Source of the DNA: Marinobacter nanhaiticus D15-8W
GTDB taxonomy: Bacteria > Pseudomonadota > Gammaproteobacteria > Pseudomonadales > Oleiphilaceae
Direction: 5' to 3'
Length of the DNA: 64,000 bases
NCBI RefSeq assembly: GCF_036511935.1
Contig: NZ_AP028878.1
Location: 744,001-808,000, forward strand
Under the pieces are notes generated by a model. That model was not told the DNA's origin. It worked only from the letters and a program-made list of their open reading frames with translations, and ran no database searches. The translations under genes were made by a program, and so were the position numbers. The first letter of the stretch is position 1, and each line of letters begins with the position of its first letter. Shown in pieces: positions 56,956 through 64,000 of this stretch.

Positions 56956-57380
56956 CTGGATACTCCGTTATTGTGTTTTTTATCCTGCCCGGGTTGCGCG
57001 AATTGATTCCAAATTGGGAAATCCCGAACCGACGCATCCGGTCGCAATGCATAGTGGGACATTTGTCCACTTATTGTTTTAACGGCGATCTTAAGACGTT
57101 ATGGACAGGTGGGGTTTGGCCTGACTGACAGTAAGGGCAGTCCATCTAGTCATTAGAGGCCGGCGACCTGTCGGCATCGCCTCCAGACAAGCTGACCAAA
57201 AGGTGCGTCGCTTTTGTAAAAAATAATGTTAAAACAGCTAATTATGCTAATGCTTGTTGACTGGCTTTTGTGTCGCTTCGAACTGCATAGGGGGATGTTG
57301 CGGGGTGTTCATTTTGGTTTATCTGTGAATTGTGTCACGTTTGGGTCTTCGGGAAAGGATTCTGGTGAGGGTGCTGAAGG
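56956..57380. other. Upstream region of the FadL-like/lipoprotein operon
   Basis: About 425 bp without a credible gene. It contains the CRP/Vfr-like site at 57324-57339 and should hold the promoter of the leftward FadL-like operon. Otherwise I see nothing that can be named. Confidence 0.5.
57324..57339. promoter_or_regulatory. CRP/Vfr-like site
   Basis: TGTGA-N6-TCACG, identical in both arms to the site at 47079. It lies about 370 bp upstream of the leftward FadL-like gene and 80 bp beyond the OYE stop, so the porin operon is the only plausible target. Confidence 0.45.
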
Positions 57381-57410
57381 GAAAGAAAGGACACCCCGGG
57401 CGGGGTGTCC
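57381..57410 (-). terminator. Rho-independent terminator of the OYE gene
   Basis: GGACACCCCG pairs with CGGGGTGTCC around two bases; on the minus strand TTTCTTTC follows. Located just after the OYE stop. Confidence 0.8.
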
Positions 57411-57418
57411 GGTAGGGC

Positions 57419-58531
57419 TTAGGAGGCTGCTTTTTCGAGGAACGGATAGTCGGTGTAGCCCGCCTCGCTGCCGCCGTAGAAGGTGCTGTCGTCCCACTCG
57501 TTTAGTGGTGCGCCGGTACGGAATCGCTCCGGCAGATCCGGATTGGCAATGAAAGGCCGGCCGAACGTCACCAGGTCGCACAGTCCGTCACCGATCCGCT
57601 GACGCGCTTCATCCGCATCATAGTTGCCGTTGCCGATATAGGCACCGCTGAAGTTGTCCCGAATGGCATTGATCACTTCTTCGGGCCGGCCCTTGGCCAG
57701 GTTGCCCTGGAAGGAGTCTTCGACCACTTCGATGTAGGCGATGCCGCGCTTGTCGAGCTCCTTGGCAAGTTCGCCATACGTGGTGACGGGGTCCGGCTCG
57801 TTCATATCATTGAAGCTGCCGGTTGGGCTGACACGAATGCCTGTGCGGCCCTTGCCCCAGACGCTGACGACTGCATCCACTACTTCAAGGGGAAGGCGCA
57901 GACGATTGGCCAGGGAGCCGCCGTAACTATCCGTACGCTGGTTACTGTTGCTCTTGATGAACTGGTCCAGCAGGTAGCCATTTGCCCCGTGGATTTCCAC
58001 GCCATCGAAGCCGGCGGCCTTGGCATTCTCCGCACCGATGCGGAACTGCTCGACGATATCCGGGATTTCCTCGGTGCTGAGGGCCCGGGGTTCAAGCACA
58101 TCAACCATGCCGGATTCGGCGCTGATAAACGTCTTTGCGCCCTCTGGCTTGATGGCTGACGGTGCGACTGGCGTATCTCCGTCAGGCTGCAGTTCCGGGC
58201 GGGAGATGCGGCCGACATGCCATAGTTGCAGATGGATGCGCCCGCCGGCGTCGTGTACGGCGTCGGTGACTTTTTTCCAGCCATCGATTTGCTCTTGGGA
58301 ATGGATGCCGGGTGTGAAGGCGTAGCCCTTGCCTTGCGGCGAAACCTGGGTCGCTTCACTGATAATCAATCCGGCGGAGGCCCTCTGGGCGTAATACTCG
58401 ACATTCATCTCGAAAGGAACATCGCCGGGCTGCTGGGCCCGCGAACGGGTCAGCGGCGACATCAGGACGCGGTTCGGCAGTTCGATGTCCCCCAGTGTGA
58501 AAGAGGAAAACAAGACGTCATCTTGACTCAT
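57419..58531 (-). CDS. Old Yellow Enzyme family alkene reductase (NemA-like)
   Basis: A 370-residue FMN enzyme that reduces activated C=C bonds and electrophiles such as N-ethylmaleimide or nitro compounds. Motifs: LPNRVLMSPLTRSRA near residues 18-32, YYAQRASAGLIISEATQVSP, HLQLWHVGRISRP, FDGVEIHGANGYLLDQF, GIRVSPTGSF and VTFGRPFIANPDLPER. The substrate His-His/His-Asn pair appears as HGAN. The ATG at 58531 follows AAGGAG by 8 nt; a longer open frame to 58657 is not conserved. A NemR-like operator and a GST gene lie divergently upstream. Confidence 0.93.
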   Translation of the reverse strand: MSQDDVLFSSFTLGDIELPNRVLMSPLTRSRAQQPGDVPFEMNVEYYAQRASAGLIISEATQVSPQGKGYAFTPGIHSQEQIDGWKKVTDAVHDAGGRIHLQLWHVGRISRPELQPDGDTPVAPSAIKPEGAKTFISAESGMVDVLEPRALSTEEIPDIVEQFRIGAENAKAAGFDGVEIHGANGYLLDQFIKSNSNQRTDSYGGSLANRLRLPLEVVDAVVSVWGKGRTGIRVSPTGSFNDMNEPDPVTTYGELAKELDKRGIAYIEVVEDSFQGNLAKGRPEEVINAIRDNFSGAYIGNGNYDADEARQRIGDGLCDLVTFGRPFIANPDLPERFRTGAPLNEWDDSTFYGGSEAGYTDYPFLEKAAS

Positions 58532-58659
58532 GGACAGGCTCCTTGTTTCTGTCTTTAAGTTTGCCTGGATATGGGCCGGCAAACCAAAGCCGCCGGACAG
58601 CGATGGAAAAGCCACCGTGCGACCGTGAATTGACAATAAGTGATTAGCCATGAGCATAA

Positions 58660-58674
58660 TAGACCGGTCGTCTA
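58660..58674. promoter_or_regulatory. NemR/TetR-like operator between OYE and GST genes
   Basis: TAGAC-CGGTC-GTCTA is a perfect inverted repeat with 5-bp arms, of the TAGACC type bound by NemR-like TetR regulators upstream of nemA. It is 130 bp from either start codon. The regulator gene is not in the window. Confidence 0.55.
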
Positions 58675-58789
58675 GAAAGCGTCAAAGTTAATTCAATAGG
58701 GTGAGACTTTTAACTGGAAAGCCGTTCTCAATTGCCTCGAATCGCTCATCGTAAAGACGCATACCAGCCATCAAGAAGAGGATTGTCAC

Positions 58790-59485
58790 ATGATCGACCT
58801 TTATTACTGGACCACACCCAATGGCCACAAGATCACGATCTTCCTGGAAGAAGCGGGACTGGAGTATCGAATCAAACCCATCAACATCAGCAAGGGCGAC
58901 CAGTTTGACGAGGACTACCTGAAGATATCGCCCAACAACAAGATTCCGGCGATGGTGGATCACGATCCGGTCGGCGGTGGGGAGCCGCTGGCGCTATTCG
59001 AGTCAGGCGCCATGCTGGAGTACCTGGCGGAGAAAACCGGGCAGTTCCTGTCGAGGGATCTGCGTACCCGCTGGGATACGCTGCAATGGCTCTATTGGCA
59101 GATGGGCGGCTTCGGGCCGATGTTGGGGCAGAACCATCATTTCAGTCAGTACGCCCCGGAGAAGATCGAATACGCCATCAACCGTTACCAGAAGGAGTCC
59201 GAACGCCTTTACGGCGTGCTGGACGACCTGCTGGCGGATCGGGAGTTTATGGCGGGCGAGTATTCCATTGCCGACATGGCCACCTATCCATGGGCCAAAC
59301 TCTGGGAGCGTCAGGGCCAGGACATCGCTACGCTACCCAACGTCAAACGTTGGCTGGACACCATCGAGGCACGCCCGGCGGTACAGCGAGCCTACGCGAA
59401 GGCTGACGAAATCAATACCAATGCCACGGTGAGCGAAGACAGCAAGTCGGTGCTGTTTGGCCAGGGGCGTCGGAAGACCGGTTGA
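58790..59485 (+). CDS. Glutathione S-transferase family protein (YfcG-like)
   Basis: A 231-residue thioredoxin-fold/alpha-helical protein. The N-terminal domain (IDLYYWTTPNGHKITIFLEE) has Thr-Pro-Asn at the active-site position, characteristic of the YfcG/Ure2-like group of disulfide-bond reductases; NNKIPAMVDHDP is the cis-Pro region and LFESGAMLEYLAEKTG the glutathione-binding segment. The C-terminal helices include MGGFGPMLGQNHHF and YSIADMATYPW. It is divergent from the OYE gene, 258 bp apart, so both may answer to electrophile stress. Confidence 0.92.
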   Translation: MIDLYYWTTPNGHKITIFLEEAGLEYRIKPINISKGDQFDEDYLKISPNNKIPAMVDHDPVGGGEPLALFESGAMLEYLAEKTGQFLSRDLRTRWDTLQWLYWQMGGFGPMLGQNHHFSQYAPEKIEYAINRYQKESERLYGVLDDLLADREFMAGEYSIADMATYPWAKLWERQGQDIATLPNVKRWLDTIEARPAVQRAYAKADEINTNATVSEDSKSVLFGQGRRKTG

Positions 59486-59530
59486 TCAGCTATCTAATCG
59501 CCATCTGATCTCGATGATTGCTGACAAGGA

Positions 59531-59559
59531 GACCTGCCCCGTGGGCAGGTCTTTTTTTA
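59531..59559 (+). terminator. Rho-independent terminator after the GST gene
   Basis: AGACCTGCCC pairs with GGGCAGGTCT around CGT and is followed by a T-run. Confidence 0.92.
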
Positions 59560-59631
59560 TGAATTAAAGCTATTAAATCGCCCCTAATGCGACGGTAATC
59601 AACAATATTGGAAGCCCGGTCGAAACCAAAG

Positions 59632-59969
59632 AGAAATGGTGGGCCTTGCTGGGTTTTTGGCACGTCGTTAACGAAGCAAAGCTTTGTGTGCCAAAAACGG
59701 CTCGCATTTGTGATGCGAGACCGGATTAGTCCAGCGACTAACGGGTCGATCTCGAGAGGCAGGTGGACTCGAGCTATCTAAAACCTGGTAGAAATGGTGG
59801 GCCTTGCTGGGTTTTTGGTGCGCCATTAACGAAGCAAAGCTTCGTGTGCCAAAAACGGCTCGCATCTGTGATGCGAGACCGGATTAGTCCAGCGACTAAC
59901 GGGTCGATCTCGAGAGGCAGGTGGACTCGAGCTATCTAAAACCTGGTAGAAATGGTGGGCCTTGCTGGA
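59632..59969. repeat. 158-bp tandem repeat ending in tRNA-Met 3' sequence
   Basis: Two complete 158-bp units (59632-59789 and 59790-59947) differ at six positions, about 96 percent identity. A third partial unit starts at 59948 and runs into the tRNA-Met fragment. Each unit contains TGGTGGGCCTTGCTGG, the complement of the last 16 nt of tRNA-Met with CCA. Each also contains inverted pairs: TTTTTGG with CCAAAAA, CTCGCAT with ATGCGAG, TTAGTC with GACTAA. Short open frames across it are not genes. Confidence 0.9.
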
Positions 59970-59998
59970 CTTGAACCAGCGACCAATCGATTATGAGC
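59953..59998 (-). other. tRNA-Met 3' fragment: attachment site of the integrated element
   Basis: The minus strand reads GCTCATAATCGATTGGTCGC, then GGTTCAAGTCC and AGCAAGGCCCACCA, i.e. anticodon loop (CAT) to CCA of an elongator tRNA-Met. Sequence beyond GCTCAT does not form a D-arm or acceptor 5' strand, so the 5' half is missing. This is the usual scar left when a tyrosine integrase recombines within a tRNA gene. The complete tRNA should be at the other end of the element, outside this window. Confidence 0.85.
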
Positions 59999-60087
59999 AG
60001 GGTCATGGTATTGGTATTTTTTCGTAGGCTTTTGATTTTCAGTGTCTTTAAATAATTGCACAAGCTAAGTGACGTGCGAGTGACATT

Positions 60088-61281
60088 TTACAGCAGGTCC
60101 GCAAGCCGGTTTGCGGCTTCCTCCTGGCTGATTCTCCGGCTGTCTCGATAGAGCATTGTGGTTGATATATCGTCGTGGTCGGCCAGTTGCTGGACCTTCA
60201 CTGGATCCACGCCTTCACTGAGTAGGGCAGTGATCATCGTTGCCCTCATTCCCCAGTGGAACGGCTTCAGTTTTGGCAATCCGGCGCCGGCGCACATCTT
60301 CGACGCGAGCTTAGAGATATCCGCGCGATCGGCGTACCAGGGATAGCCGCGCCCGTTGTCCAGAAAGTACACCTCCCGTGGGTCTCTGGCCTCGATATCG
60401 GCTTCCAAGAAAGCGGCCAGCTTCTCGTTGATGGGTTTCAGCGGCCACTTATTCATCTTGTTTACCCATTTCAGTTCCGGGTTGTTCTGCACCCGGATGA
60501 CTCGCTTGTCCAAGTCGATATTCTCTAGCCGCATAGCCCATATCGGCCCAAGTCTTAGTAGTGAGTGGGTAGCCATCATGTAGGCCCGCAGCATGTTGCG
60601 CATATGCTTGATCTGCCGGGTGTCCTCATCCACTTCCGCTTCGGTCAGGCGTTCCTGAATGTAGTTTTTCAGCACGCGCAGGTCGTCGACGGTGTAGGTG
60701 TCCATATCCCGCCTGGGCACCTTTGGTTTTTTCAGCGACCAGATCCGGTCGATAATTTCGTGGTCGTAAGCCCAGCGAAGGAAGACTTCAAACTGTCGCA
60801 GGTGGCTATTTTTCGTCGACTCGCTCATGGGACGGCCCTGGTAAGCGCAGGTGCCCAAGTGCTTCAGAAACTTGATGTTGTATGAGCGATCGAAATCACG
60901 GAAACGATGGTCGCCGATACCTTGCAGGTAATAGCTGATTGTTTTCGTGTACTTCTGCAGGGTCTGGGGCGAGTTCGTAATGGCGACTTCCTCGAGCCAA
61001 AGTTTGCTTGCTCTCCGGATGGTGATGTTCTTCTTCCGCTGTTTTTCTATGTTGCGCGCTTCTGCCTTCCCGCTTTGCTCCCGCCGAAGCTTGTCATGCG
61101 CGATGTGATAGAGATCGGACAGCCGCCTGGTCTTTTCCGCGTGATCAAGTCCATCCAGATCTGAGACTTTGCAGAGTGTTCGGCGGATACCGCGCCGCCC
61201 GCTCTCCCAGCCTTCTATTGGGTCGTGGGGAAACTCGCCCACCCAGCGGCCGTTGCGAATGGTGAAAAGCTTTCTCGCCAT
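60088..61281 (-). CDS. int: Tyrosine site-specific integrase
   Basis: A 397-residue tyrosine recombinase. The N-terminal core-binding domain spans about residues 85-185 (SKLWLEEVAITNSPQTLQKY). Catalytic residues visible: Arg in SLLRLGPIWAMRLENI, Lys region in NNPELKWVNKMNKWPLKP, HWGMR (HxxxR variant), LADHDD and the nucleophile Tyr in TTMLYRDS. The ATG at 61281 follows GGGAGG by 8 nt; a GTG at 61290 overlapping the repressor stop is an alternative. Its stop lies 90 bp from the tRNA-Met att sequence, which identifies it as the recombinase of this element. Co-transcription with the repressor gene is likely. Confidence 0.93.
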   Translation of the reverse strand: MARKLFTIRNGRWVGEFPHDPIEGWESGRRGIRRTLCKVSDLDGLDHAEKTRRLSDLYHIAHDKLRREQSGKAEARNIEKQRKKNITIRRASKLWLEEVAITNSPQTLQKYTKTISYYLQGIGDHRFRDFDRSYNIKFLKHLGTCAYQGRPMSESTKNSHLRQFEVFLRWAYDHEIIDRIWSLKKPKVPRRDMDTYTVDDLRVLKNYIQERLTEAEVDEDTRQIKHMRNMLRAYMMATHSLLRLGPIWAMRLENIDLDKRVIRVQNNPELKWVNKMNKWPLKPINEKLAAFLEADIEARDPREVYFLDNGRGYPWYADRADISKLASKMCAGAGLPKLKPFHWGMRATMITALLSEGVDPVKVQQLADHDDISTTMLYRDSRRISQEEAANRLADLL

Positions 61282-61283
61282 CC

Positions 61284-61940
61284 TCAGCACCTCCCGCCAT
61301 GCCAGGCAACACGCCCAATAACCTGCAAGTCGGCCAGTTGTTCTTTGCCCAGGGTGTAGTTGTCGTAAGCCTCGCTATCGCTGATGACTTTGACTTCACC
61401 CGTAGGAAGAAACTGCAGCCGCTTCAGCATGGTCTCGTCATTCAAACGCAGCACGAAAATGTCGTCGCCGCGCCGGACTGACTGATCGATAATTAGTAAA
61501 TCGCCGCTCTTGATGGTGGGAGCCATGCTGTCCCCGCGGGCCCTGAAAAGTGCGCATGCTTGAGGTTCTACATGGACTTCATCACGCAGGTAATCGATGT
61601 CGAACAAGATTGGAACTGATTTCTCGCCGGTCGTTGATCTCTCGGCACCACTAGAGGACTGATTGCTACGATAAAAATGTATTACTACGGTCCCTTCGGG
61701 AACTTGCTCGTTTCCTTCTTTCTTTGGGCCTTTGCCGGTAGCCAACCACTTTAGGCTGTAGCCTCCAGCATTTGCGATGGCGATGACATTTCCGATAGTT
61801 GGCTGGCCCTCGTTACGGGCATACCTGGATAGCTGGCTTTGAGAGATGCCGGTCCTATCGATCAGTACCTTCCTTCCTCCCAACTCGAACTCAATTTGTT
61901 TCAAGCGTTCCCCGAAGTTCTCTCGCGATTCTGCGTTCAT
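61284..61940 (-). CDS. CI-like phage repressor with S24 peptidase domain
   Basis: A 218-residue LexA/CI-type repressor. The N-terminal HTH (residues 8-65: RLKQIEFELGG, TGISQSQLSRYARNEGQPT) is followed by a linker and an S24 domain with the catalytic Ser in FRARGDSMAPTIKSGD (near 140) and the Lys in DETMLKRLQFL (near 180). Self-cleavage under RecA would derepress the divergent genes. The exact cleavage pair is not obvious. It precedes int by three bases, so repressor and integrase are translated from one transcript, an arrangement that keeps the integrase expressed in the integrated state. Confidence 0.9.
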   Translation of the reverse strand: MNAESRENFGERLKQIEFELGGRKVLIDRTGISQSQLSRYARNEGQPTIGNVIAIANAGGYSLKWLATGKGPKKEGNEQVPEGTVVIHFYRSNQSSSGAERSTTGEKSVPILFDIDYLRDEVHVEPQACALFRARGDSMAPTIKSGDLLIIDQSVRRGDDIFVLRLNDETMLKRLQFLPTGEVKVISDSEAYDNYTLGKEQLADLQVIGRVAWHGGRC

Positions 61941-62150
61941 CCTTTAACCTCATATGCACAAAATGACCATTAACGGTTGACAGTTAGGGTTTGCGCATCC
62001 ACTATCACCGTATACAGGTAATTTATTCGTATTTGGTTTTGTTTCCATTTATTTGCCTGATCGGAACCGGATGATAGCAGTACGAATCCGTCGCAAACCA
62101 CAAAAGGGCAAATCTTGCGTTTATGGCTGTCTTGAGGAGCTCAGGAAGGA
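61941..62150. promoter_or_regulatory. Divergent control region of the integrated element
   Basis: The 210-bp AT-rich region between repressor and HTH gene. Two short imperfect inverted sequences, ACCATTAACGGT (61965-61976) and ACCGTATACAGGT (62008-62020), could be repressor operators. A GGAGC-rich ribosome site (62132-62146) precedes the HTH gene. Confidence 0.4.
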
Positions 62151-62408
62151 ATGAACATCGAAAAAGACCCTCTATACACGATAGATGAAGCCGCAGAAGC
62201 ACTGCGGATCTCGAAGCCTTACTTCAAAAAAATTCGGGATGAGAACCCCGATATCTTCCGGCCGATCATGGTGGCGGGGAGAACCACCTTTTCAGCCTCT
62301 CAGCTCAACCGGTATCTACTCCGTGCGAATCCACATCTAACGGCCTGCACCGTCGAAATAGCTAAAGCCGCCTCAGATGCAGCCGGAAGCGGTACTGGGG
62401 GCGCGTAA
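62151..62408 (+). CDS. Small HTH (AlpA/excisionase-like) DNA-binding protein
   Basis: An 85-residue protein with a MerR/AlpA-type winged helix: LYTIDEAAEALRISKPYFKK (residues 8-27) then RPIMVAGRTTFSASQLNRYL (residues 37-56), the usual helix-turn-helix plus wing. Such proteins serve as excisionase or early activator in phages and satellites. It is the first gene rightward of the repressor, and its stop overlaps the next start (TAATG), indicating coupling to the primase gene. Confidence 0.8.
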   Translation: MNIEKDPLYTIDEAAEALRISKPYFKKIRDENPDIFRPIMVAGRTTFSASQLNRYLLRANPHLTACTVEIAKAASDAAGSGTGGA

Positions 62409-64000
62409 TGGATCAATACGCTGGACCCAATCCGGCCGATATCGTCCAGGCACTGCTGAACGATCCGGCCCTGCAGTTCAAGAAGGTCGGCAAGTACCTG
62501 CAGCGCGGCGTGTGTCCTGAGTGCCAGAAAAAGGAACTGTTCGTTTCGGCAGAGCAGCCCTGGCAGTTGGCATGCAACCGCAGCAACAACTGCGGATATA
62601 CGGAAAGCACCCGCACTCGTTACCCGCATCTGTTCGATAACTACAGCGAGCGCTTCCCGGCCACGCCGGAAGATCCCAACGCCACCGCCCGGGCGTACCT
62701 GGCGGAAAACAGGGGATTCAACCCGGGCCTTATTGCCGGCATGTACCAGCAAGCATCGGTTCGGCTAAGTGATGGTGAGTATGCCGATACGGTCCGCTTC
62801 TACCTGTTCGGCGGTACCGAAACCTATTGGGAGCGTCTGATCGACACCGGCATGGTGAAGAAGGCCGGGAAGAAGGCGCACTTCGGAGGGAAGCGCCAGC
62901 CGGACGGATCCATGTACAAGAACAAGTGCTGGCAGCCCCGGGGCTTGCAGGTCGAGAAGGGCGACTGGGTCTGGATAACTGAGGGCATCTTTAAGTCGAT
63001 CGCCCTGATGCACTGCGAGCACAACGGCCAGCGCGTGAAGTCGGTCAGCCCCTTGAGCACCAACAATTTGCCCAGGGAACTGATCGAGGCGAACCGCGAC
63101 CGTGATGTGACGTGGGTTCTGGCACTCGACAACGACCCGGCCGGCATCAAGTTCGCCCGCAAATACCGCGAGGAACTGCGGGCCATGGGTGAGCACGTGT
63201 TGATCGCTCTGCCCGATGGCAAGGCCGATTGGGACGATGAGCTACGCAACGGCCGGCTGGATGAGAAATACCTGAATGAAAGCATCTGGCGGGGCTTCGC
63301 GGCGGCCGCTGAGACAGCCCAGGAAAAGGCGTTCTGGCTGTGGGTGAAGCAGCCCCGGGCCCAGGTCAATTTCGCCTGGGGCGCCAGCCTTTGGAAATAC
63401 AAAGTTGATGAACGCGATATCGGCGATCTGCAGGACGCGCTGGATCCGGCCGAGCCGCCCTGGCTGGCCGATGATGACCTGATCAAGGATCTGCAGCGCA
63501 ACTTCTTTGGCGCCACGCGGGGCGAGCGTATCAGCAACTGCCACCCGCAGTTTCTTTATATCGAGCAGGACGCGCTGACCGAAGAACAGCTTTATTTCTT
63601 CCGGTTCGACTTCACCAGCGGTAACCCCACCAGCCTGGTGTCGCTGGAGGGATCCGCCCTCGAATCTCCCAGCGCATTCAACAAGGCGCTACTGAACCGC
63701 ACCGCCGGTGGCACGTTCGATGGCGACGCCCGCGACCTCAAGCGCCTACGTGATCAGTGGTTTAACCGCCGGATCAGCTACGTACACACGATCCCGTTTG
63801 TGGGCTACTACCGCGATGCCGGTTCTTACGTGTTCCCAGGCTTTGGGTACCACAAGGGTCAGGGGCTGGAGCTCAACGAACAGGGATTCATGGAGTGCGG
63901 AAAGCACCGGCTCAAATCGGGTTTGAAGTCCCTGAACCTGATTCGCGGTGAGTCCTTTAATCCGGGATGGATCGACGGCTACAAGGCTGCATTCAGCGAC
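62408..64000 (+). CDS. Primase/Toprim-like replication protein (3' end outside window)
   Basis: 531 residues are visible in an uninterrupted frame to the window edge. An N-terminal zinc finger (CPEC ... CNRSNNC, residues 36-63) resembles those of phage primases. A Toprim-like core follows: VWITEGIFKSIALMH (Glu motif, near 195) and WVLALDNDPAGIKFARKYRE (DxD-like motif, near 237). The part beyond residue 300 should lead into a helicase or DUF927-type domain but is not identifiable here. Translation starts within the stop of the HTH gene. The role is probably replication of the excised element. Confidence 0.75.
   Translation, partial: MDQYAGPNPADIVQALLNDPALQFKKVGKYLQRGVCPECQKKELFVSAEQPWQLACNRSNNCGYTESTRTRYPHLFDNYSERFPATPEDPNATARAYLAENRGFNPGLIAGMYQQASVRLSDGEYADTVRFYLFGGTETYWERLIDTGMVKKAGKKAHFGGKRQPDGSMYKNKCWQPRGLQVEKGDWVWITEGIFKSIALMHCEHNGQRVKSVSPLSTNNLPRELIEANRDRDVTWVLALDNDPAGIKFARKYREELRAMGEHVLIALPDGKADWDDELRNGRLDEKYLNESIWRGFAAAAETAQEKAFWLWVKQPRAQVNFAWGASLWKYKVDERDIGDLQDALDPAEPPWLADDDLIKDLQRNFFGATRGERISNCHPQFLYIEQDALTEEQLYFFRFDFTSGNPTSLVSLEGSALESPSAFNKALLNRTAGGTFDGDARDLKRLRDQWFNRRISYVHTIPFVGYYRDAGSYVFPGFGYHKGQGLELNEQGFMECGKHRLKSGLKSLNLIRGESFNPGWIDGYKAAFSD

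Larger units (their letters stand above)
59953..64000. mobile_element. Integrated prophage or phage-satellite-like element (left end)
   Basis: From the tRNA-Met attachment site to the window edge the genes are integrase, S24-type repressor, divergent HTH protein and a primase-like replication gene. This order fits a prophage or a phage-inducible island (int, repressor, AlpA-like, primase). No capsid, packaging or conjugation gene is visible in the 4 kb available, so the class is open. The right attachment site is outside the window. Confidence 0.8.

Noticed and set aside
59632..59947. Tandem repeats as a CRISPR array or tRNA array
   Set aside because: Units are 158 bp, adjacent without spacers and nearly identical along their whole length; only 16 nt are tRNA sequence, so neither interpretation holds.

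Overview
The window reads as chromosome of a marine gammaproteobacterium close to Marinobacter. This is inferred from gene content and order (rpoZ-spoT, pyrE-crc, oxyR-recG, pilT-pilU beside yggS-proC-yggT, metX-metW-rdgB-hemW, glnK-amtB, DUF2782 next to polA), not from a database search. About 60 kb is core genome. The last 4 kb is the start of an integrated element inserted in a tRNA-Met gene.

Layout. 1-3.5 kb: 3' part of tcdA, a repeat-bearing gap with an orphan minus-strand terminator, an SDR gene, and an ECF sigma factor/ChrR-type anti-sigma pair with a candidate autoregulatory promoter. 3.7-6.9 kb: divergent polyamine genes speA and speE, separated by a palindromic mobile repeat. 7-12.9 kb: glnK-amtB with sigma-54 promoter and NtrC-like site, ubiK, comM, an HDAC-family hydrolase and trmB. 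13-18 kb: a MITE inserted inside a dispersed repeat, then the overlapping operon metX-metW-DUF4426-rdgB-hemW-membrane protein. 18-23 kb: a dynamin-like GTPase preceded by a second palindromic repeat, then yggS-proC-yggT. 23-27 kb: pilT-pilU and a FadL porin. 28-33 kb: cobalamin riboswitch-btuB, polA, DUF2782. 33-38 kb: a lipoprotein, a coiled-coil protein, DUF4124, pyrE, crc, rph. 38-49 kb: yicC-gmk-rpoZ-spoT-ridA, an epimerase, oxyR-recG, a YbaK-HDOD protein. 49-59.5 kb: DUF2489, an orphan molybdopterin oxidoreductase, a large Ig-like lipoprotein with a FadL-type porin (possible alkane/lipid uptake pair), and divergent Old Yellow Enzyme and GST genes around a NemR-like operator. 59.6-64 kb: 158-bp tandem repeats ending in tRNA-Met 3' sequence, integrase, S24 repressor, HTH protein and a primase-like gene running off the end.

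The most unusual material is the repeats. Two elements of about 250-270 bp share a core and a full-length palindromic design but have different ends, and one appears to supply the Shine-Dalgarno sequence of the dynamin gene. A third element, about 287 bp, sits in a dispersed repeat whose uninterrupted copy is also in the window, so its insertion point can be read directly. The att region next to the integrase carries tandem units that each hold the last 16 nt of tRNA-Met.
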